Assembly: GCA_003243275.1 (NCBI GenBank)
Contig: QFQR01000001.1
Coordinates: 496,001-560,000 of the forward strand
DNA length: 64,000 nt
Source: Leifsonia xyli
Lineage (GTDB): Bacteria > Actinomycetota > Actinomycetes > Actinomycetales > Microbacteriaceae
Direction: 5' to 3'
Below are positions 58,275 to 64,000 of the stretch, one piece after another. A model generated the notes under the pieces. It saw only the letters and a program-made list of their open reading frames with translations, was not told the origin of the DNA and did no database searches. The first letter of the stretch is position 1. Each line of letters opens with the position of its first letter. A program made the position numbers and the translations under genes.

Positions 58275-58974
58275 CGGATGCGGCGGCGTCGAGGGCGCGC
58301 AGGTCCCAGTCCACGGGCGCGGCGCCTGCCTCCGTGAGCAGGGCGTTCGCACGGCTGAAGGGTTTCGAGCCGAAGAAGCCGTTGTGTGCCGAGAGCGGAC
58401 TCGGATGCGCCGACGCGATCACCGGGGTCGCACCCAGCAGCGGGCGCAACGTGCCCGCATCCCGCCCCCACAGGATCGCGACGAGCGGGGCATCGCGCGC
58501 CACGAGCGCCCGGATGGCGTGCTCGGTGACCGCCTCCCACCCCATGCCCCGGTGCGATCCCGAGGCACCCGCACGCACCGTGAGCACCCGGTTCAGCAGC
58601 ATGACGCCCTGGCCGCTCCAGCCGGAGAGGTCGCCGTGCTCGGGCGGGACGACGCCGAGGTCGTCGTGCAGCTCACGGTAGATGTTCTGCAGGCTGCGCG
58701 GCACGGGCCGCACGTGCCGCTCCACCGCGAAGGAGAGCCCGATCGGATGCCCGGGCGTCGGGTACGGGTCCTGCCCCACGATGAGCACCCGCACCCCGTC
58801 GAAGGGATGCGTGAAGGCGCGCAGCACGTTCGCCCCGGCCGGCAGGTACGGGCGCCCGGCCGCGACCTCCGCCCGCAGCAGCTCCCCCATCCGCGCCACC
58901 TGCGGGGCGACGGGCTCGAGAGCCGCGGCCCAACCGGGATCGACGAGCGCGGTGAGCGGCCTCGGCCCGGTCAT
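58264..58974 (-). CDS. ung: Uracil-DNA glycosylase
   Basis: The 236-residue family-1 enzyme has the catalytic VLIVGQDPYPTPGHPIGLSFAV near residue 64 and the DNA-minor-groove loop ASAHPSPLSAHNGFFG near 190. It removes uracil from DNA. Its ATG overlaps the phosphoribosyltransferase stop by 4 nt. Confidence 0.97.
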   Translation of the reverse strand: MTGPRPLTALVDPGWAAALEPVAPQVARMGELLRAEVAAGRPYLPAGANVLRAFTHPFDGVRVLIVGQDPYPTPGHPIGLSFAVERHVRPVPRSLQNIYRELHDDLGVVPPEHGDLSGWSGQGVMLLNRVLTVRAGASGSHRGMGWEAVTEHAIRALVARDAPLVAILWGRDAGTLRPLLGATPVIASAHPSPLSAHNGFFGSKPFSRANALLTEAGAAPVDWDLRALDAAASARP

Positions 58975-59468
58975 GCGCCCGGATCCTCCGCGGGGTAGGC
59001 GACCGGACCCTCGGAGCTCCACGGGAACATGATCCACCGCTCGGTGCGCCGCCAGCTGTAGTGCGGCTCGTGCACGGTCCCCGGCTTCGTATAGAGGCAC
59101 ACCGTGCGCACCTCACCGCCGCCCGCCTCGAGCAGTTGCAGCACGAGCGCAAGGGTGCGCCCCGAGTCGGCCACGTCGTCGACGAGCAGGATGCGCTTGC
59201 CCGCGAGCGCCTCGCGGTCGAGCGTGGGCGGCAGCAGCACGGGCTCGTCGAGGCGCGACTCGACACCCGTGTAGAACTCGACGCCCAGGCTGCCGAGCAT
59301 CTTCACGTCGAGCGCGTAGCCGAGCGCGCCCGCGAGCGGGAGGCCGCCGCGGGCGATCCCGACGATCGCATCGGGTCGGAAACCGTCGGCCGCGATCGTC
59401 TCGGCGAGCTCGCGCGAGGCGCGCCCGAACAGTTGCCAGTCGAGGATCTCGCGCGCATCATCCGCCAT
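58971..59468 (-). CDS. Phosphoribosyltransferase (purine type)
   Basis: The 165-residue type I PRTase has the PRPP-binding loop ILLVDDVADSGRTLALVLQLL near residue 95 and an N-terminal VGIARGGLPLAGALGY. The short W-rich end (YSWRRTERWIMFPW) resembles xanthine/guanine-type enzymes of actinobacteria. It salvages a purine base, with substrate not fixed. The ATG is preceded by TAGCGT at 6 nt, so it is probably leaderless and heads the PRTase-ung operon. Confidence 0.88.
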   Translation of the reverse strand: MADDAREILDWQLFGRASRELAETIAADGFRPDAIVGIARGGLPLAGALGYALDVKMLGSLGVEFYTGVESRLDEPVLLPPTLDREALAGKRILLVDDVADSGRTLALVLQLLEAGGGEVRTVCLYTKPGTVHEPHYSWRRTERWIMFPWSSEGPVAYPAEDPGA

Positions 59469-59474
59469 GCGTCA

Positions 59475-59480
59475 ACGCTA
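59475..59480 (-). promoter_or_regulatory. Leaderless-type -10 box of the phosphoribosyltransferase gene
   Basis: On the minus strand TAGCGT is followed by TGACGC and the ATG. It is divergent from the box at 59498 by only about 17 nt. Confidence 0.6.
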
Positions 59481-59497
59481 TCGAGCCGCCGAGGGCC

Positions 59498-59503
59498 TAG
59501 CAT
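59498..59503 (+). promoter_or_regulatory. Leaderless-type -10 box of the MFS gene
   Basis: TAGCAT is followed by CCGTTC and the ATG at 59510, with no Shine-Dalgarno. Confidence 0.55.
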
Positions 59504-59509
59504 CCGTTC

Positions 59510-60976
59510 ATGGCGACCCGAACCACCCGCTCCGTCGGCGCGATCACCTTCTCGCTCGTCGGCTTCCTCTTCCTCGTGGAGCTCACGAGCGGCATCCTTC
59601 AGGGCTTCTACGTGCCCCTCATCCCCGACCTCGTCGACCACCTGCAGATCCGCGACGGCGACTTCAACTGGTTCGAGGCGGGCGCGCTGCTGCTCTCCGC
59701 GATCATCGTGCCGATCTTCTCGAAGCTCGGCGACATGCACGGGCACAAGCGGATGCTGCTCATCTCGACGGCGCTCACCGCCGGCGCGACCTGGTGGCTC
59801 GCCGTCACGGGCGACTTCTGGAGCTTCCTGGCGGCGTGGTCGCTGCAATCGTTCTACGTGGTCTGGCTGCCGCTCGAGGTGGCGCTCATCTTCGACCGCG
59901 GACGCCGCACCGGCACCGCCGCATCCGCCACGAGACGCGCCGCGGGCTTCCTCGTCGTGGCTCTGGAGGCGGGCGCCATCATCGGCGCGCTGGGCGCGAG
60001 CCGTGTGCTGGCGGCGACCGGCGGCGACATCATGCTGACCCTCTTCGTGCCGGCCATCGCGGTGACGCTCGTGTTCTTCGCGATCCTGTTCGGCGTCCCC
60101 GAGTCGGAGCCCCTGCCCGGCCGCCGACTCGACCTGGTGGGCTTCGGGCTGCTGTCGCTCGGCCTCATCGTGATCACGGCCGGCCTCGCGCTGCTGCGTG
60201 AGGATGCGGGGCCAGGCGGCCTGCTCGGGGTGATCGCCATGATCCTCGCGGGATTCGCGATCATCTACCTCTTCGGACGCTGGGTGCTGAAGCAAGCGGA
60301 TCCGGCGATCGACCTGCGCGTGATGCGCCAGCCCGCGATGTGGCCGGTGCTGGTGACCGCTGCGCTCTTCGGCATCAGCGTGCTCGGCGCCCAGGCACCG
60401 CTCGCGACCTACGCGGGCACGGATCCGGCGAAGGTCGGCTACGGCCTCGGGCTCGACTCGGGCGACCGCTCGATCCTGATCGGGGTGTACCTGGTTTCGA
60501 TGATCGTCGGGGCGCTGCTGTTCGCCGTCGTGTCACGGCGCCTCTCGCCGAGGCTCTCGCTCATCCTCGCCACCGCCTTCGTCGCGGCCGGATATCTGCT
60601 GTTCCTGCCCTTCCACCTGGAGACCTGGCAGGTGGTGACGAACATGGTGATCGCGGGACTCGGATCCGGTGCCCTCGTCGCCGCGCTCCCGGCCGCCGCC
60701 GCAGCGGCAGCGCCGCGCGGGCAGACCGGCGTCGCCGCGGGAATGACCAACACCACCAAGACCATCGGCGGCGCGTTCGCCTCCGCGATCTTCGGGGTGG
60801 TGCTCGTCGCGGGGGTCACCGAGGGCACCGCGGCACCCCTCGCGGGCTACCTGACCGTGTGGGCGATCTGCGGCGTCGGCGCGCTCGTCGCGATGGTGCT
60901 GCTGTTCTTCGTGCCGAAGCTCGCCTTCGCCGACGTCGAGGAGGAGCTGCTGCCGGAGGTCGACCCGGCCCGCTGA
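59510..60976 (+). CDS. MFS transporter
   Basis: The 488-residue protein has about 14 hydrophobic segments and the MFS cytosolic motif KLGDMHGHKRMLL after helix 2. The middle region has a charged loop (ESEPLPGRRLDLVG) typical of DHA2-like or larger exporters. The substrate is unknown. It is a single gene with a leaderless promoter, divergent from the PRTase. Confidence 0.9.
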   Translation: MATRTTRSVGAITFSLVGFLFLVELTSGILQGFYVPLIPDLVDHLQIRDGDFNWFEAGALLLSAIIVPIFSKLGDMHGHKRMLLISTALTAGATWWLAVTGDFWSFLAAWSLQSFYVVWLPLEVALIFDRGRRTGTAASATRRAAGFLVVALEAGAIIGALGASRVLAATGGDIMLTLFVPAIAVTLVFFAILFGVPESEPLPGRRLDLVGFGLLSLGLIVITAGLALLREDAGPGGLLGVIAMILAGFAIIYLFGRWVLKQADPAIDLRVMRQPAMWPVLVTAALFGISVLGAQAPLATYAGTDPAKVGYGLGLDSGDRSILIGVYLVSMIVGALLFAVVSRRLSPRLSLILATAFVAAGYLLFLPFHLETWQVVTNMVIAGLGSGALVAALPAAAAAAAPRGQTGVAAGMTNTTKTIGGAFASAIFGVVLVAGVTEGTAAPLAGYLTVWAICGVGALVAMVLLFFVPKLAFADVEEELLPEVDPAR

Positions 60977-60980
60977 TCGT

Positions 60981-61751
60981 TCACCCCTTCGGGCGCAGCT
61001 CGCCCCGGTGGATGGTGCGCACGGCCGACTGCGCGACAGGCTTCACGACCACGAGGTCGAGGTCGACATGGGCGGGCAGCTCGACGGCGTGCACGATCGT
61101 CTCGGCGATGTCGTCCGCGCCGAGCGGGTTCGCGACGTCGGCGTAGACGGCATCCGCTGCGGACTGATCGCCCTTGTAGCGCACGAGCGAGAAGTCGGTC
61201 TTGACCATGCCGGGCGCGATCTCGATGACGCGCAGCGGCTCGCCACCGAGCTCGAGCCGCAGCACCGCGAGCAGCGCGTGCTGCGCGTGCTTGGCCGCGT
61301 TGTAGCCGCCGCCGCCCGGGTAGACCGTGTGCCCCGCGATCGAGGTGACCGCGACGATGTCGCCGGAGCCCCGCTCGAGCGATCCGGCGCGAAGCGCGGG
61401 CAGCAGCGCGGCGATCATGCGCTGGGTGCCGAGCACGTTGAGCTCGAACATCGCCCGCCAGTCGTCGAGGATCGCGTCCTCGACGCTCTCGGCGCCGAAC
61501 GCACCACCCGCGTTGTTGATGAGCGCGTGCAGCGGCCCGCCCGCCTCGACCTCGGAGCGGATGCGTCGGACGTCGGCGTCGTCCGTCACGTCGGCGATGA
61601 TCGGCGTGAGCACGCCCTCCGCTGCGAGCGCCTCCAGCCGGTCGGCACGGCGGGCGATACCGATCACATCCCAGCCGTGCGCCGCGAACAGGCGCGCCGT
61701 CGCCTCCCCGATGCCCGAGCTCGCCCCCGTCACGACCACGCGATATGTCAT
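60981..61751 (-). CDS. Short-chain dehydrogenase/reductase
   Basis: The 256-residue classical SDR has VVTGASSGIGEATARLFAAHG at the N-terminus, NNAGGAFG near residue 85 and the catalytic Tyr-x3-Lys in GGGYNAAKHAQHALL near 150 with the Ser in VAVTSIAGHTVYPG. It uses NAD(P)H for an unknown substrate. It is convergent with the MFS gene, with a 4-nt gap, and its ATG has TAGCGT 6 nt upstream. Confidence 0.93.
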   Translation of the reverse strand: MTYRVVVTGASSGIGEATARLFAAHGWDVIGIARRADRLEALAAEGVLTPIIADVTDDADVRRIRSEVEAGGPLHALINNAGGAFGAESVEDAILDDWRAMFELNVLGTQRMIAALLPALRAGSLERGSGDIVAVTSIAGHTVYPGGGGYNAAKHAQHALLAVLRLELGGEPLRVIEIAPGMVKTDFSLVRYKGDQSAADAVYADVANPLGADDIAETIVHAVELPAHVDLDLVVVKPVAQSAVRTIHRGELRPKG

Positions 61752-61757
61752 GGCTCC

Positions 61758-61763
61758 ACGCTA
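61758..61763 (-). promoter_or_regulatory. Leaderless-type -10 box of the SDR gene
   Basis: On the minus strand TAGCGT is followed by GGAGCC and the ATG. The GGAG could also act as a very close ribosome site. Confidence 0.55.
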
Positions 61764-61828
61764 CGGCCTCGGAGGTATCGAGACGTGTCCGCTGCGCGGG
61801 CCCAGGTGGTGGTGCAGAGGCGTCGGCA

Positions 61829-61834
61829 TACCCT
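61829..61834 (+). promoter_or_regulatory. Leaderless-type -10 box of the acyltransferase gene
   Basis: TACCCT is followed by GGACGG and the ATG at 61841. Confidence 0.5.
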
Positions 61835-61840
61835 GGACGG

Positions 61841-62947
61841 ATGACGGACACCGCATCCGTGCCCATCAAGCCGCGCATCCGCGTGCCGTTCTGGGACAAC
61901 GCGCGCTTCGCCTGCGTCGTGCTCGTCGTGATGGGGCACGCGATCCAGCGGCAGACGAGCGACTCCGACAACGCGCTGTCGCTCTACCTGTTCATCTACG
62001 CGTTCCACATGCCGGCGTTCGCCATCGTCTCCGGCTACTTCTCGAAGGCGAGCCCGCCCGGCATCCGCCAGATGCGCCGTGTGATCACCGACATCCTGCT
62101 GCCCTACGTGATCATGCAGGCCATCTGGTCGCTCGTGCAGTGGCTCGTCGAAGGCAAGGGCTCGTTCAACCTCACCCAGCCGCTCTGGACGCTGTGGTTC
62201 CTGCTCGCGCTCGCGATCTTCCGGATGGTGCTCCCCTACCTCGCGCTGCTGCGCTGGCCGCTGCTGTGGGCGGTCGTCGGCTCGGTCGCGGTGGGCTTCT
62301 TCTCGAACGTCGACTCGACCTTCTCGCTCTCGCGGGCGATCGGCGTGCTGCCGTTCTTCGTGCTCGGCTGGAAGCTGCGCGGTTGGGGGCTCGTCGATCG
62401 CTGGCGGCAGCTGCCGACGGGCGCGATCTGGGGGTTGCGGGTGGGCGGCGCGGCGATCCTCGTCACCTGGCTCTCGGTGATCGTGCTGAACATCCAGGTC
62501 TTCCGCGAGTTCGATCTGCGTTTCTGGTTCTTCTACGACGATTCCTACAAGGAGCTCGGGGAGCAGGTCTGGTGGGCCGGTCTGCTGCGGCTCGGCCTGA
62601 TCGCGCTCGCGGTGCTGCTGAGCGCCGCCTTCTTCGTGCTGATCCCGCGCCGCCGCACCTTCTTCACGACCTTCGGGCAGGCCACGATGTACGTCTACCT
62701 GCTGCACTCCTTCGTGCTCTACCCGATCCGCGAGTCGGGGGTGCTGAAGGATGAGCACGCCTCGGCGATCTGGTTGCTCACGATGGTCTTCGCCTCGTTC
62801 GCGATCGCGATCGCGCTCTCGAGCCCCTGGGTACGGAAGGTGTTCCGCCCCCTCATCGAGCCCAAGCCGAACTGGCCCTTCTCACACCGCGCCGAGGAGC
62901 CGCCGACCCGTTCCCGCACCGACCCGACGGGTGCTCGCCGCGAGTGA
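61841..62947 (+). CDS. Membrane acyltransferase (acyltransferase-3/OafA-like)
   Basis: The 368-residue protein has about ten hydrophobic segments. Near the N-terminus it has FWDNARFACVVLVVMGHAIQRQ, the typical start of acyltransferase-3 family proteins with the catalytic His, and IYAFHMPAFAIVSGYFSKA. Members O-acetylate glycans or lipids at the membrane. The C-terminal tail is hydrophilic. It ends 2 nt before a palindromic repeat. Confidence 0.88.
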   Translation: MTDTASVPIKPRIRVPFWDNARFACVVLVVMGHAIQRQTSDSDNALSLYLFIYAFHMPAFAIVSGYFSKASPPGIRQMRRVITDILLPYVIMQAIWSLVQWLVEGKGSFNLTQPLWTLWFLLALAIFRMVLPYLALLRWPLLWAVVGSVAVGFFSNVDSTFSLSRAIGVLPFFVLGWKLRGWGLVDRWRQLPTGAIWGLRVGGAAILVTWLSVIVLNIQVFREFDLRFWFFYDDSYKELGEQVWWAGLLRLGLIALAVLLSAAFFVLIPRRRTFFTTFGQATMYVYLLHSFVLYPIRESGVLKDEHASAIWLLTMVFASFAIAIALSSPWVRKVFRPLIEPKPNWPFSHRAEEPPTRSRTDPTGARRE

Positions 62948-62948
62948 T

Positions 62949-63028
62949 GGTGCAAACGCTGCAGCGTTTGCCCCCTCGCGCCTGCAACTCGCGGCGCCGG
63001 AAGCCGAACGCTGCAGCGTTTGCGCACC
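62949..63028. terminator. Long inverted repeat with palindromic arms between convergent genes
   Basis: The 17-nt arms 62952-62968 (GCAAACGCTGCAGCGTT) and 63007-63023 pair perfectly. GGT (62949-62951) pairs with ACC (63026-63028) across a 2-nt bulge. Each arm is itself largely a palindrome (AACGCTGCAGCGTT). It fills the gap between two convergent genes and may end both. Confidence 0.75.
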
Positions 63029-63030
63029 GC

Positions 63031-64000
63031 TCACTCAGCGGCGACGACCTCGTAGCCACGGTCGACGCGTTTCGGCAGCACGAAGACGAGCGCGAAGGCG
63101 AGAACCGCGAAGATCGCCGAGACGAGCATCGCGTGCGCGGCGGAGGACGCGAACGCGGGAGCCACATCCGTGGGACCCGAGATCTCGAGGGTTCCGAAGA
63201 ACACCGAGCCGATCACGGCGATGCCGATCGCCGAGCCGATGCGCTGCATCGTGCCGATGACCCCGGATGCCGCCCCCGCCTCGGTGCGGTCGACCGTCGC
63301 GACGATGAACTGCGCGTTCGGGGCGATGAAGAGCCCCGAGCCGATGCCCGCGACGACGAGCGGCGCCAGCAGCTGCCAGTTGGTGAGGTCGGCGGCCGGC
63401 ACGAGCAGCAGCACGAGCCACACGGCGACGAGCCCGGCCGCCACCATCGCGGTGCCGAGCACGAGCGCCGTGCGCCCGAAGCGGTGCGCGATCCGGTCGC
63501 TCTGCGAGGCGCCGACGATCGATCCGAGCGCGAACGGGATCGAGACGAGACCCGCTTCGAGCGCGGAATGGCCGAGGCCCGCCTGCCAGAGGATCGAGAT
63601 GGTGAAGAAGATGCTCGTGAAGGCCGCGAAGTAGACGAGCGCGAGCACGACCCCGCCCGTGAACGCGGGGTGGCTGAAGAGACGCGGGGGCACGAGCGGC
63701 GTGACGCGTCCGCCTCGCGTGAGGGCGAGCTCCCACAGCGCGAACAGCACGACGAGCACGACGCCGCCCGCGAGCGAGATCCAGGTCCAGAGCGGCCAGT
63801 CGAGGTCCTGACCTTCGATGAGCGGCACCAGGATCGCCACGAGCGCCCCCGCGAGCAGCACGAAGCCGAACCAGTCGGCACCCTTCGCGGCACCGCCCTC
63901 GGCACCGCTGGGGAGGATGAGGATCGCGGCGATGACGGTGATCACCCCGATCGGGAGGTTGACGAAGAAGATCGAGCGCCATCCGTCGGTGTTGCCGAGC
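63031..64000 (-). CDS. MFS drug exporter, DHA2/EmrB type (N-terminus beyond window)
   Basis: The frame continues to the window edge, so about 323 C-terminal residues are seen. The first visible residues NTDGWRSIFFVNLPIGVI match the helix 5-6 motif of DHA2 (EmrB/QacA) exporters, followed by about eight more membrane helices, with a central loop ALTRGGRVTPLVPPRLFSHPAF. It would export drugs or metabolites using the proton gradient. It is convergent with the acyltransferase gene. Confidence 0.92.
   Translation of the reverse strand, partial: LGNTDGWRSIFFVNLPIGVITVIAAILILPSGAEGGAAKGADWFGFVLLAGALVAILVPLIEGQDLDWPLWTWISLAGGVVLVVLFALWELALTRGGRVTPLVPPRLFSHPAFTGGVVLALVYFAAFTSIFFTISILWQAGLGHSALEAGLVSIPFALGSIVGASQSDRIAHRFGRTALVLGTAMVAAGLVAVWLVLLLVPAADLTNWQLLAPLVVAGIGSGLFIAPNAQFIVATVDRTEAGAASGVIGTMQRIGSAIGIAVIGSVFFGTLEISGPTDVAPAFASSAAHAMLVSAIFAVLAFALVFVLPKRVDRGYEVVAAE

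Overview
The window is a 64 kb piece of a very GC-rich actinobacterial chromosome, most likely from the family Microbacteriaceae. This rests on the gene order argS / lysA-hom-thrC-thrB-rho-prfA-prmC / tsaC / wecA-like / atpBEFHAGDC, on the frequent GTG starts and 1-4 nt gene overlaps, and on the many promoters with a TAnnnT box about 6 nt before an ATG (leaderless-type starts). No rRNA, CRISPR array, prophage or recognisable insertion sequence was seen. The only RNA gene found is one tRNA-Arg(CCG).

Layout. 1-3.7 kb: an FHA / PP2C phosphatase / PknB-type kinase / large membrane-anchored protein operon on the minus strand, cut by the window edge. 3.7-6.8 kb: a gene-poor stretch of visibly lower GC with a Tdi1-like (DUF1851) immunity-type gene, a DUF4279-like gene and a lipoprotein. 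6.8-13.2 kb: a LacI repressor divergent from a carbohydrate ABC importer (binding lipoprotein and two permeases) with a co-transcribed SDR epimerase/dehydratase and an aldo/keto reductase. Two matching LacI-type operators lie between them. 13.4-18.2 kb: an amine (putrescine/GABA-type) catabolic cluster of aldehyde dehydrogenase, Lrp regulator, class III aminotransferase and FAD oxidoreductase. 18.2-22.4 kb: yceI, a second aldo/keto reductase, ogt-tag alkylation repair, yaaA and a small P-loop kinase.

22.4-44.5 kb is the conserved core, almost all on the minus strand: F1Fo ATP synthase with an AtpI-like protein, a polyprenyl-phosphate sugar-phosphate transferase, TsaC, the release factor genes prmC and prfA, rho with a long Q/N/G-rich insertion, threonine and lysine biosynthesis, and argS. 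44.5-64 kb is mixed: lipoprotein, transglutaminase, tRNA-Arg, glycerate kinase, an ECF sigma factor with a probable anti-sigma partner, an arginase-fold protein, a flavin disulfide reductase, an iron-box-controlled single-domain SIP protein, an amidase, a YtrA-type GntR/ABC module, a second ABC-2 exporter, ung, a phosphoribosyltransferase, two MFS transporters, an SDR and a membrane acyltransferase.

The least expected features are non-coding. Several gene ends carry long, unrelated inverted repeats (arms up to 27 bp), and two of them sit beside C-rich, G-poor transcribed tracts that look like Rho-loading sites. Leaderless-type promoters recur, and the hexamer GGATGC/GCATCC is strongly over-represented in many genes. 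No system could be called clearly new from sequence alone. The best candidates are the sugar operon of unknown substrate, the hairpin plus rut-like gene ends, and the immunity-like island.
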